Positions 10,147 through 17,782 of a stretch of 64,000 bases of DNA are shown piece after piece. This DNA is from Pseudomonas tolaasii NCPPB 2192 (GTDB lineage Bacteria > Pseudomonadota > Gammaproteobacteria > Pseudomonadales > Pseudomonadaceae), in the NCBI RefSeq assembly GCF_002813445.1, contig NZ_PHHD01000001.1, positions 558,001 to 622,000 on the forward strand, in the 5' to 3' direction. Each line of letters opens with the position of its first letter. Within the stretch, counting starts at the first letter, position 1. A model generated the notes under the pieces. It ran no database searches and had not been told where the DNA came from. It saw nothing but the letters and a program-made list of their open reading frames with translations. A program made the position numbers and the translations under genes.

Positions 10147-10410
10147 CTGCCCGCTCAGGGTTCATTGCGCTCGGCGCAATCCCCGTTGCAACGGCGTATT
10201 TGAGCGCTGTACCGAAAGTCTATTCCTCTTAAAGCCGCCTCATCAGTAGATTCTAATTTCGGAAGGGGAAACAAGTTCGACTAAACCGTATGGCGTAAAT
10301 CGAGGGGACTAAGTCGTTTTGCAAAGCGCTAGTGACGCTTAAGCTTCAGCTTCTGGGTTTAGTGACCCCGAATGGTCGCGGTAAATCTCAAATCTACTAA
10401 TGGGACAGTC

Positions 10411-11151
10411 ATGAAAGAACTTTCAGGCAAACGTGCATTCATCACTGGCGCTGCACGAGGTATTGGCGCAGCTATCGCTATCGAGTTGGCAGAAAAAGGA
10501 GCTGATATTGCTTTCAGCTATGTTCGCTCTGGGGATGCGGCGGAGGAACTGACCAAAGAAATTGAGGGATTGGGCGTTAAAGCCTTCCCTATCCAGGCCG
10601 ATAGTGCGGATCCCCAAGCAGCTACGCGTTCTGTACATGAGGCAGCTAGGCTTTTAGGAGGGTTGGACATACTAGTAAACAATGCGGGCGTCGCTTTTAT
10701 TTGCCCGCTAGAGACAATGCCGCTGGATCAGATAGACCAGATCATCGCCGTAAACATTAGAGCAGTGATCTTGGCGTCTCAAGCAGCCATTACCTATCTT
10801 GGAGAGGGCGGAAGAATCATCAATATCGGTTCCTGTCTGGCGGAGCGTGTGGCCTTTGAATCGGTCACAGTCTATTCCATGTCCAAGTCCTCCCTACTTT
10901 CCTTTACACGAGGACTTGCTCGTGAGCTAGGACCGCGTGGCATCACCGTTAATACTGTGCATCCTGGACCTACGGACACTGATATGAACCCAGCCGATGG
11001 TGATGGTGCCGATGCGATGAGGGCTCATTCAGCATTAGGCCGATACGGTACTGGGAAGGATGTCGCAGTGGCGGTCGCGTTCATCGCAAGCCCAAGCGCT
11101 AAACACATCACCGGCACCGGGTTAAGCGTGGACGGGGGCGTAAACGCGTAG
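10411..11151 (+). CDS. SDR family NAD(P)-dependent oxidoreductase
   Basis: A classical short-chain dehydrogenase/reductase of 246 residues from this start. The cofactor motif TGAARGIG is at residues 12-19, NNAG follows LDILV, and the catalytic Ser and YxxxK are seen in INIGSC and YSMSK. The C-terminus ends with the usual TGTGLSVDGG. I chose the ATG at 10411 because GGGACAG precedes it and it places the Rossmann motif at the normal distance; an in-frame ATG at 10372 is the alternative. It follows the GlxA-type regulator and may reduce an electrophile or aldehyde, but the substrate is unknown. Confidence 0.88.
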   Translation: MKELSGKRAFITGAARGIGAAIAIELAEKGADIAFSYVRSGDAAEELTKEIEGLGVKAFPIQADSADPQAATRSVHEAARLLGGLDILVNNAGVAFICPLETMPLDQIDQIIAVNIRAVILASQAAITYLGEGGRIINIGSCLAERVAFESVTVYSMSKSSLLSFTRGLARELGPRGITVNTVHPGPTDTDMNPADGDGADAMRAHSALGRYGTGKDVAVAVAFIASPSAKHITGTGLSVDGGVNA

Positions 11152-11518
11152 TCCTGATTTATCTACCTACAGACTCTCTGACTAGTTACCCCAGGCACCT
11201 TGCTAGTAAGACTGAACGCCATTACGGGGCTAAAGAACTTGGTAGTTCGGGCTGATTTCCAGCAGTCATTCTAGTTGGGTGACTGGGGAACTTAAATCTT
11301 TTTTTCGCGAACACCCAGTTAGACGAACCACGTTTTACAGTTGAGGCGCCGTCAAAAGCATTAGAGACAACACCCTCAATTCAATCGCACTAGTGATCAG
11401 CTCGACCTGAACCGATGTATTATCCATCGGCAGCACATGATCAATGTATGAAGTAATAATTCAAAGAAGACTTGTTAATCCAATTTGTGGTTTTTTTCGT
11501 ATAAAGAGGCTTGAATCA
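11152..11518. other. Spacer without recognisable features
   Basis: AT-leaning sequence between the SDR gene and the SCO gene. I found no gene, no strong hairpin and no clear promoter pair. An ATG at 11444 is in frame with the SCO gene but lacks a ribosome-binding site, so I treat it as untranslated leader. Confidence 0.4.
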
Positions 11519-12124
11519 ATGAGCGTTTTGTTGACTCGCCGTAAGGTGATTTCAGGCATGGGACTTCTAGGTATCGGCATGCTGGCAGGATGCGATACCC
11601 GAGGTGAGCTATCGTACAAATACGGCAAAGACTTAAGTAATAAAATTCTTGGGCGCACATTCCGGCTAAAAGACACCGACGGCGAGGTAAGAACGCTTTC
11701 AAGCTATCGAGGCGTGATGCCCATGATTTTTTTTGGATTCACTCAATGTCCGGCAGTCTGCCCCACCGCCTTGGCTCGTGCAGTTAAAATCAAAAAAATG
11801 ATGGATAAGGACGGCTACTTTCTTCAGGTTATCTTTATTACGCTCGATCCCGAGCGGGATTCACCAGCCGTCCTAGACGCCTATGTAAAAACTTTTGATC
11901 CGTCATTTATCGCTCTTTACGGAACACTAGAAGAAACAGCGGCTACAGCCAAAGAGTTTGGCGTGTTTTACGAGAAAGTACCGATTGGATCAACATATAC
12001 ACTTACTCATTCATCGACGAGCTATGTGTATGACTACCAAGGAACGCTACGCCTTGGATTTTCTCAAGCACTTTCGGCACAACAATGTGCAGAAGATCTG
12101 ATTACACTCATGGAGATTTGCTAA
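11519..12124 (+). CDS. SCO family copper-binding protein
   Basis: A SCO1/SenC-type thioredoxin-fold protein of 201 residues, probably anchored outside the inner membrane. The N-terminus has TRRKVISGMGLLGIGMLAGC, a signal with a lipobox (Cys25). The copper motif CPAVC follows FGFTQ, and the third ligand His is in LTHSSTSYVYD. ITLDPERDSPAVLDAYV is the family's conserved strand. The start at 11519 has AGAGG 9 bases upstream. The stop overlaps the next ATG by one base, coupling it to the PCu(A)C gene. The pair normally metallates the CuA centre of cytochrome oxidase, yet no oxidase gene is adjacent. Confidence 0.9.
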   Translation: MSVLLTRRKVISGMGLLGIGMLAGCDTRGELSYKYGKDLSNKILGRTFRLKDTDGEVRTLSSYRGVMPMIFFGFTQCPAVCPTALARAVKIKKMMDKDGYFLQVIFITLDPERDSPAVLDAYVKTFDPSFIALYGTLEETAATAKEFGVFYEKVPIGSTYTLTHSSTSYVYDYQGTLRLGFSQALSAQQCAEDLITLMEIC

Positions 12125-12606
12125 TGTATTCAGGTCCAAATTTGACCAATATAAATCAACACGTTAAACAGATCGTACTTGGGTTTTCTCTATTAGGGCT
12201 GGCTTTCCAGGTTTCAGCCCAAACGTACATAGAGGGCGCATGGGTTCGCGCGACAGTGCCAGGACAACAAGCGACTGGTGCGTTCATGACAATAACTGCA
12301 AGCAGCGACAGCAAGCTGCTCAGTGCCCAGTCACCGGTGGCGAAAATCGTGCAAGTTCACCAGTCGACAATCAAGAACGACGTGATGCGCATGCAACCAG
12401 TAGAGTTCGTCGCCTTGCCTGCTGGCAAAGCAGTCATCCTGGATCCCCACAGCTATCACATTATGCTTATTGACCTGATGAAACAGGTAAAAGAAGGTGA
12501 CCAGGTGCTTGTGAATCTTACGGTAGAGAACGCCAAGGGCGAGAAGGAATCGATCAAGGTTGAGGCCACCGCGCGAGCTTTAAATATGGCTGATGACGCA
12601 AAATGA
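12124..12606 (+). CDS. Copper chaperone PCu(A)C
   Basis: A 160-residue periplasmic copper chaperone (DUF461/PCuAC family). A hydrophobic signal segment, IVLGFSLLGLAFQVSAQ, is followed by the mature domain with GAWVRATVPGQQATGAFM. The family's copper ligands are visible as His in VQVHQS, Met in DVMRM and the HxM in SYHIML. Its ATG overlaps the SCO stop (TAATG), so the two are translationally coupled and likely act together in delivering Cu(I) to a periplasmic acceptor. The highly charged C-terminus is not conserved in the family. Confidence 0.9.
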   Translation: MYSGPNLTNINQHVKQIVLGFSLLGLAFQVSAQTYIEGAWVRATVPGQQATGAFMTITASSDSKLLSAQSPVAKIVQVHQSTIKNDVMRMQPVEFVALPAGKAVILDPHSYHIMLIDLMKQVKEGDQVLVNLTVENAKGEKESIKVEATARALNMADDAK

Positions 12607-12944
12607 ATCGATAGTTTCAACGACGAGCGCCAGTAGATGAAAGTGGCTGACCGTGACGAGCGTTCAAACTGGGCGACGCCGCCAGCCCCGTTGTCGGATT
12701 CGCTGGCCGCGTTTATCGAGTAGATTCGGCATGAAGCTAAGGCAAAGAGTTTTTTGCCTTAGCTACCTTCGTGCGTGTAACACAACAAAAAATTGCTGGC
12801 TTATCTCAGGTGACCTCGCGCGCGACCCTCGTCTGGTTGCGATGCACCTCAGGCTAGCGCGCTCAAGCCTTTTAGCATCGGCTTAGAGGACGAGGATCTT
12901 GCATCTGACGGGCTAAATTTATCCGATGCGGCTCCGTCGCTTGC
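12607..12944. other. Spacer with a hairpin and a possible gene relic
   Basis: No intact gene is seen. A hairpin at 12735-12764 (AGCTAAGGCAAA with its complement) lies 130 bases beyond the PCu(A)C stop and could end that transcript, although no T-run follows. A 28-codon frame from 12637 ending at TAG 12723 has core-like codon use (NWATPPAPLSDSLAAFIE) and may be the remnant of a lost gene. Confidence 0.35.
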
Positions 12945-13331
12945 TTAGGCGTATCGTTGGAATATCTTCGAGATTATTTTCCACTGACCGTCGATCTTGA
13001 GCAGCGAGAGAAAGTCGTGGAAGCTCGCGCCCAAAACGTCATTCTCCATGTCCACTCGGACAACTGCAGCTGTGGGGGCGATAGCCAAGATATCCAGGCG
13101 ACTGCGGGTGTTCGGCGAAGCGCCCAGTGCTTTGAAGAAACTAGCAAATACAGGAACAGCTGGACCTTGAAGCAGCTCATCGCCGGTGTAGCCCCACATT
13201 ATCGCGTCTTCGTGGAAGGCTTTCTCAATTCCAGCGATGTCCCCAGAGCGATAACCGTCAATATAAGCTTGAGCTGCCTGAATTACATCGTCGTATTCAG
13301 TCGTGGCGACAGGTTTTATATGCAAAGTCAT
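12945..13331 (-). CDS. Lumazine-binding/NTF2-like protein
   Basis: A 128-residue protein of the SnoaL/NTF2-like fold, closest to the putative lumazine-binding group. The helical start YDDVIQAAQAYIDGYRSGDI, the AFHEDAIMWGYTG turn, and the strand-rich C-terminus ending DGQWKIISKIFQRY fit that fold and length. Nothing identifies a substrate or catalytic residues. It stands alone between two spacers and faces the GlxA-type regulator at 13765. Proteins of this family are frequently neighbours of stress or detoxification regulators; a role here is only inferred. Confidence 0.75.
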   Translation of the reverse strand: MTLHIKPVATTEYDDVIQAAQAYIDGYRSGDIAGIEKAFHEDAIMWGYTGDELLQGPAVPVFASFFKALGASPNTRSRLDILAIAPTAAVVRVDMENDVLGASFHDFLSLLKIDGQWKIISKIFQRYA

Positions 13332-13764
13332 GTTGAACCCTCGTAGCTTTCTAGCGAAATGTGGGTGTTTATGGGCCTCGCAGAGTCACGTACCGCGATC
13401 ACCAAAATGTTTGCTACAACGAGTGCTCCTCCCCTGGCTTGGAAACGATGCATTCATACCTAGCGGGCCCACTCCTGAGTAAGCGTACTCAAGCCGTTGC
13501 CTTACGAGCATTGGACTAAAACATTGGTGATTCTTAGTGCTCTACTGCGCCGCCTGCGAACCTGTAAAAGCGAGCATTACAACCGTCGCTCATGATGTTC
13601 GTGTCACCAACTTTACGTAGGAGTATGGGAAACGAAAACGACGTTTATCCCTCACTTTAAGCCAATAAATCTCGCTATTAAAAGCCATGAAGCGCGCCAA
13701 GCTCCGTGGTATTACACTAGGGTTCCCGTTAATCTGAGACTTAAAACGCTGGGGCTGAGCTGCG
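13332..13764. promoter_or_regulatory. Upstream region of second GlxA regulator with shared motif
   Basis: A 433-base spacer with no gene. At 13636-13654, AAACGACGTTTATCCCTCA matches 29-47 at 17 of 19 positions, and its first half contains the small palindrome AAACG-A-CGTTT. It lies about 110 bases before the regulator frame. I infer an operator or promoter element; no clear -35/-10 pair was identified. Confidence 0.45.
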
Positions 13765-14733
13765 ACGTACCGAATTGGATTTTTTGTCTGCCCTGGTCAC
13801 GATGCCCTCGATCTTGCTGGGCCACTGTCTGCATTCAATCAAGTGGCGACGGCTGTTGGTCATAAGCCGTATGAGCTTCGTGTCGTATCGCACTCCGGAG
13901 GATCGGTTATTGGTAATTCAGGCCTTCCGGTCGAAACTACTCCAGTTTGCCAGCACACCTTTGACACCGTGATTTTTGTGGGTGGCGAAGTCGAGCCAAT
14001 GCTGACAGCAGAGAATCTCGCCGCAGCAAGGCAATTGATCGTCAACGCTTCGCGAGTCGCCAGCGTGTGCACCGGGGCGTTCTTGCTTGCGGAAATCGGG
14101 CTGTTGAACGATCGGTGGGCCACGACGCACTGGAATCACACCGCACTACTGCAATCGCGTTTTCCCCGCATCAAGGTTGAGGGGGACAATATTTTTATTG
14201 AGGACGGGCACATCTGGACGTCGGCCGGCATCGCTTCCGGGATCGATCTGGCCCTCGCCCTGATTGAGAAAGATATGGGCGTGAATGTCGCGCGCGATGT
14301 CTCCAGATTGCTGGTCGTTCCATATCGACGGCCTGGTGGCCAGTCACAGTTTTCTGCGATGTCACAAATGGAGCCAAAGTCAGATCGCATCCGTATTGCG
14401 TTGAAATTCGCGAGAGAGCATCTGGCCGAGGAGTTGCCCATTGAGAGACTCGCCGATGCGGCGAGATTGAGCCTGCGACAATTCGGACGAGCATTCCGCC
14501 GAGAGACAGGTGAAACACCAGCTAAAGCAGTGGAACGCTTGCGCGTCGAAGCGGCGTGTTTACGTCTGCAAGAAGGCAGCGAGCCGATCGAGCAGATTGC
14601 TCAGGCGGTCGGTTTTACTGACCCAGAACGGATGCGTAGGGCGTTCGTTCGACTGCATGGATATTCACCGCAGTATGTCCGCCGCAAGAATCGGTTGAGT
14701 GTTGAGTGCTCGATAATCAATAGCGGTACATAG
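13765..14733 (+). CDS. GlxA family transcriptional regulator, start codon apparently lost (ACG)
   Basis: A DJ-1/PfpI plus AraC-type regulator. The homologous reading frame extends upstream to an in-frame TGA at 13756, giving (T)YRIGFFVCPGHDALDLAGP, which aligns with the normal beginning of this family. No ATG, GTG or TTG occurs at that beginning; the codon where Met is expected (13765) is ACG. The first usable start is GTG at 13843, which would remove the first beta-strand and the DLAGP loop. ASVCTGAFLLA and the HTH segments LSLRQFGRAF and VGFTDPERMRRAFVR are intact. It is either initiated at ACG, shortened, or a recent pseudogene. It is highly similar to the regulator at 9157. Confidence 0.75.
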   Translation, partial: TYRIGFFVCPGHDALDLAGPLSAFNQVATAVGHKPYELRVVSHSGGSVIGNSGLPVETTPVCQHTFDTVIFVGGEVEPMLTAENLAAARQLIVNASRVASVCTGAFLLAEIGLLNDRWATTHWNHTALLQSRFPRIKVEGDNIFIEDGHIWTSAGIASGIDLALALIEKDMGVNVARDVSRLLVVPYRRPGGQSQFSAMSQMEPKSDRIRIALKFAREHLAEELPIERLADAARLSLRQFGRAFRRETGETPAKAVERLRVEAACLRLQEGSEPIEQIAQAVGFTDPERMRRAFVRLHGYSPQYVRRKNRLSVECSIINSGT

Positions 14734-15029
14734 CGAAGCCGAACTCATCCTGGATGCACCCGCTGACTTATGGCTCTTGAGAATGCTGAATCCATTCATT
14801 CAAAAGGAGCCGAAACGTGCGACGGACTGTAAAGATGGCATTCACGTGGGTGCTTACAAATGGGCCACTAATGAGCCAACTCTAAACGTAAAACCCCCGC
14901 GCGTAGGTACGCGCGGGGCTATATGCTTGAACTTGACGCCAGCTTAGGAACTGACCCTAGAGCGACACCGCGGCATGGCGCAGAAATGACTGATCAAGGT
15001 CCACCGAGAACAACGTTACAGAGCAACGA
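14734..15029. other. Spacer with a possible very short leader frame
   Basis: Between the second GlxA regulator and the convergent DJ-1 gene. A GTG at 14817 is preceded by a perfect AAGGAG and opens only 22 codons before TAA at 14885; this may be a leader peptide or the leftover start of a deleted gene. The terminator at 14895-14918 is listed separately. Confidence 0.3.
14895..14918 (-). terminator. Intrinsic terminator for the DJ-1 gene
   Basis: A perfect 11-bp stem, CCCCGCGCGTA, with a two-base loop. On the minus strand it is followed by GGTTTTA, so it best serves the minus-strand DJ-1/PfpI gene ending at 15030. Confidence 0.75.
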
Positions 15030-15761
15030 TCACGCGGGAGCTAGTTTTGATAACTGCGCTCGACGCTCCATATGCTCATTCGCGACTCTCACAGCCTCGT
15101 CAGTTCTCCCCCACAGACCCTTTATCTGTGCGACGATCTCCGGCCGCGCGGTACGTGGATTCCCCGAGTTCATTGTCGGCTGCGGGTCGTACTCGAGCAC
15201 AAGCTGAGTAAACTCTGCCGCGTCCTGGCCTTTAAGCTCGGCGATGACCTTCAGCGCAAAGTCGATACCTGCCGTTACACCGCCACCTGTGATTCGGTTC
15301 CTGTCGACGCATACCCGTTCGTAGCTCGGCTCAATACCCAGTGCTATGAGGGGTTCGTAGAAAGGCCAGTAGGTCGCTGCACGGTAGCCCTCCAATAGGC
15401 CCGCCATAGCAAGAAGTACAGAGCCTGTGCATACGGCGGTTACATAGGTGGCAGTCTGTCCTGCGCGAGCAATGAAATCGAGCAACTCCCGGTCCTTCAT
15501 GATTTCAGGGGTTCCTCCGCCACCTGCGACGAACAGCACGTCTAGGTTATCTGGAACGTCATCAATCGTGATCGTGGGATTCATGGTGACGCCCATGTCC
15601 GTGGGAACGGGCTCCATGGTCTTCCAGATTATGTGAGTTTTGGCATGAAGGCCGAACGCCGTCTGTGGGCCAGCCAAATCCTGCAGAGTAAAGCCAGGAA
15701 AAATTACCATGCCAATCTGCAGTTGGCGGTCTTGAATCTTATTGCTCAGCTCATCAGTCAT
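15030..15761 (-). CDS. DJ-1/PfpI family protein, isonitrile hydratase-like
   Basis: A 243-residue free-standing DJ-1/PfpI protein. It resembles the Pseudomonas isonitrile hydratase InhA, which adds water to isonitriles to give N-formamides: QIGMVIFPGFTLQDLAGP, HIIWKTMEPV, TAVCTGSVLLAMAGLL (the essential Cys), NRITGGGVTAGIDFAL and LVLEYDPQPTMNSG all follow the order seen in that enzyme. There is no DNA-binding domain. It is divergent from the GlxA-type regulator at 15888 across 126 bases, the usual arrangement for a regulator and its target. Enzyme activity is inferred from resemblance and not proven. Confidence 0.85.
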   Translation of the reverse strand: MTDELSNKIQDRQLQIGMVIFPGFTLQDLAGPQTAFGLHAKTHIIWKTMEPVPTDMGVTMNPTITIDDVPDNLDVLFVAGGGGTPEIMKDRELLDFIARAGQTATYVTAVCTGSVLLAMAGLLEGYRAATYWPFYEPLIALGIEPSYERVCVDRNRITGGGVTAGIDFALKVIAELKGQDAAEFTQLVLEYDPQPTMNSGNPRTARPEIVAQIKGLWGRTDEAVRVANEHMERRAQLSKLAPA

Positions 15762-15836
15762 TACCGTCTCCTCTCGTCGTAGTTGACTAAAGAGTATTCC
15801 TGCAAGACGCTACACGTGAGTGGCTTAAACGACATC

Positions 15837-15848
15837 AAACGATCGTTT
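15837..15848. promoter_or_regulatory. Palindrome AAACGATCGTTT, candidate operator
   Basis: A perfect 12-bp palindrome midway in the divergent spacer between the isonitrile-hydratase-like gene and the GlxA-type regulator. A further AAACGACAT lies 10 bases upstream (15827-15835). AAACG-based inverted repeats also occur before the regulators at 9157 and 13765, which supports an operator role, although the half-site spacing differs. Confidence 0.5.
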
Positions 15849-15887
15849 TCTGCCAGTTATTTAATTTTGAGAGCAGGAGTCAACGCC

Positions 15888-16829
15888 GTGCATAAAATTG
15901 CGGTTCTGGTATTGAATGACGTGGTGCCGTTGGACTTTGGTATCGCCTATCAGGTTTTCGCTTTGGCCTCTAAGGTTGATAACAGCAACGCATACGAGGT
16001 GGAGGTGTGCGCACCCGAGCGGACAATTCGGGCCGCTAGCTTTGATATGCATGTGCGGTACGGCCTCGACCGTCTTGAGCTAGCCCACACCATTGTCATT
16101 CCAGGGTGTGAAGACCCGTTTGGAGAGGTTCCAGAGACGGTAAGAATCGCTCTTCGCGAGGCATATGTTCGTGGTGCACGATTGGCGTCAATCTGCACTG
16201 GGGCTTTTATCCTTGCCGAGAGCGGTCTTCTTGACGGAAAACGCGCTACTACGCATTGGCGTTTCGCCGAGGACTTGGCCAGGCTTCACCCAGAGATACA
16301 AGTAGAACCTAATGTTCTGTTCGTCGATGAAGGAAGCATCGTGACTTCGGCCGGCGCGTCAGCAGGATTAGATATGTGTTTGCATCTCGTGCGACGCGAT
16401 TACGGCCAGTCTGTTGCGGCAAACACTGCCCGTCTAGCGGTCGCGCCACTGTACCGTGATGGTGGTCAGGCCCAGTTTATTCGTCAAGAGCTTCCAAGCT
16501 CTCCAACGAGCTTAATGCCCTTGATCGAATGGATGCGAGACAATTTGAACAGTTCGCACACGGTCGATAGTCTTGCTGCTCGTGCCAACATGAGCTCTCG
16601 CACCTTTGCTCGACGATTTCAAGAACAGACCGGTACTACAGCTTTACAGTGGCTTCTCACCGCTCGTATTGATCGAGCGCGCGCATTGCTTGAGGAGAGC
16701 GACACATCGATTGATCAAACGGCACTTCTTTCCGGATTCGGGTCTGCGGTGACCTTCCGGTCGCGGTTCCGAAGGGTCGTTGGCCTGACGCCGACGGAGT
16801 ACCGTCGTCGTTTCAGCTCAGTAAACTAA
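15888..16829 (+). CDS. GlxA family transcriptional regulator
   Basis: A 313-residue DJ-1/PfpI plus AraC-type regulator, the third in this cluster and more distant from the other two. The start is GTG at 15888, chosen because AGGAG lies 8 bases upstream and the protein then begins HKIAVLVLNDVVPLDFG, the normal family start; an upstream in-frame start at 15783 lacks this support. ASICTGAFILAESGLLDGKRATTHW marks the nucleophile region, and SRTFARRFQEQTGTT plus SGFGSAVTFRSRFRR mark the two HTH units. The HTH half resembles FtrA-type regulators. It probably controls the divergent DJ-1 gene. Confidence 0.88.
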   Translation: MHKIAVLVLNDVVPLDFGIAYQVFALASKVDNSNAYEVEVCAPERTIRAASFDMHVRYGLDRLELAHTIVIPGCEDPFGEVPETVRIALREAYVRGARLASICTGAFILAESGLLDGKRATTHWRFAEDLARLHPEIQVEPNVLFVDEGSIVTSAGASAGLDMCLHLVRRDYGQSVAANTARLAVAPLYRDGGQAQFIRQELPSSPTSLMPLIEWMRDNLNSSHTVDSLAARANMSSRTFARRFQEQTGTTALQWLLTARIDRARALLEESDTSIDQTALLSGFGSAVTFRSRFRRVVGLTPTEYRRRFSSVN

Positions 16830-16864
16830 AATCCAAATACCCGCAGACCATGGGTTTGGATTTT
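16829..16864 (+). terminator. Intrinsic terminator after third GlxA regulator
   Basis: AAATCCAAA pairs with TTTGGATTT, extended by ACCC/GGGT after a two-base bulge, and the 3' arm runs into TTTT. It begins at the last base of the regulator's stop codon. Confidence 0.75.
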
Positions 16865-16865
16865 C

Positions 16866-17386
16866 AGGACGACCGACACGCTCACATTGATGCTTCAATC
16901 GCCAATCCCGCTGGCGATCAATGGCAGTACCTCGCTCGGCACATTTTTCGGGGCACAACAAATTCGAAATGGGAGCGCTGTAGTTTCACTACGGCGAATC
17001 AAGAACTTCCCATGGACAAATGCTAGAAAATCATGCCCTTATGCCAGCACCTTAGCCTTAATCTTTACTGTCGTAACGCTGGGCGTTATCAATGGATTTC
17101 TGGTCCGAGAGACCCGATAGTCGGTCAGTTGTAGGGCGGGTTTTCCTCACATTCCCTCCGGCTCGAGTGTCGCACTGGTCAACTGCTGATCTTGCCAGGC
17201 CGCGCAGGTCAGCCCAGTGCCTTTCCACCGTCCATTCTGTATGACCATTGGCTGTGCGCCCGTGGATAATCAAAAATATTTCAGACCTATATCACCTCTA
17301 TGAACGCCCACCTGTATCGACTGCAGTTGGGATTTTGGCGTGCCTGCACTTCGCTTAGCACGCTCATCATTTGAGAGGATCTGCGT
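16866..17386. other. Gene-poor junction
   Basis: A 520-base spacer between the regulator cluster and the element backbone. A 77-codon frame at 16887-17120 has no ribosome-binding site, odd composition and no recognisable pattern, so I do not call it. The spacer may be a fusion point between two accessory segments. Confidence 0.35.
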
Positions 17387-17716
17387 ATGTATAGCCCTTG
17401 CCCAAGTTGTAACTCTGGACGCATCGTCACGAAAAATATTGGGAAACAAGCAGGCGGTTTGATCGGTGCCGCAGGCGGCGCCGCCAGTGGTACAGCTGGC
17501 GCTCTGTCCGGCGCCGAAGCTGGAGCTGTTTTAGGTGTCGCCGGAGGCCCAATAGGCATCGCGATCGGGAGCGTCGCTGGGGCGATTTTAGGGGGGTTGT
17601 TTGGAGGGGTCGCTGGCGGTATCGCCGGGGCCACGCTCGGTGAACAGATCGATGACAAGGTACTGAATAACTATCAATGTCTAGACTGCGGTTACAGCTT
17701 CAGCGCTAATCGCTAA
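17387..17716 (+). CDS. Small protein with split zinc ribbon around a glycine-zipper core
   Basis: A 109-residue protein with CPSC at residues 5-8 and CLDCG at 98-102, the two halves of a zinc ribbon. Between them lies a Gly/Ala-rich hydrophobic stretch (about 22-88) full of GxxxG repeats, as in glycine-zipper membrane proteins. The pieces suggest a membrane hairpin whose two ends meet at a zinc site on the same side. I do not know a function. It is the first gene of the DUF932/YqaJ/RadC module and is followed by a strong hairpin. SD-like GAGAGGA lies before the ATG. Confidence 0.75.
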   Translation: MYSPCPSCNSGRIVTKNIGKQAGGLIGAAGGAASGTAGALSGAEAGAVLGVAGGPIGIAIGSVAGAILGGLFGGVAGGIAGATLGEQIDDKVLNNYQCLDCGYSFSANR

Positions 17717-17727
17717 CTCATCGAGTC

Positions 17728-17756
17728 AGCCCCTGTTTCACACGCAAACAGGGGCT
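17728..17756 (+). terminator. Hairpin between small zinc-ribbon gene and DUF932 gene
   Basis: A perfect 11-bp stem, AGCCCCTGTTT, with a seven-base loop, starting 12 bases after the stop. A C-rich run follows instead of T's, so it may be a weak terminator or an RNA-stability element. Confidence 0.55.
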
Positions 17757-17782
17757 CCCCCTTTGTCAAAGGACCTATTCCC

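Noticed and set aside
16887..17120. 77-codon frame in the junction spacer
   Set aside because: No ribosome-binding site, no family pattern and spacer-like composition.
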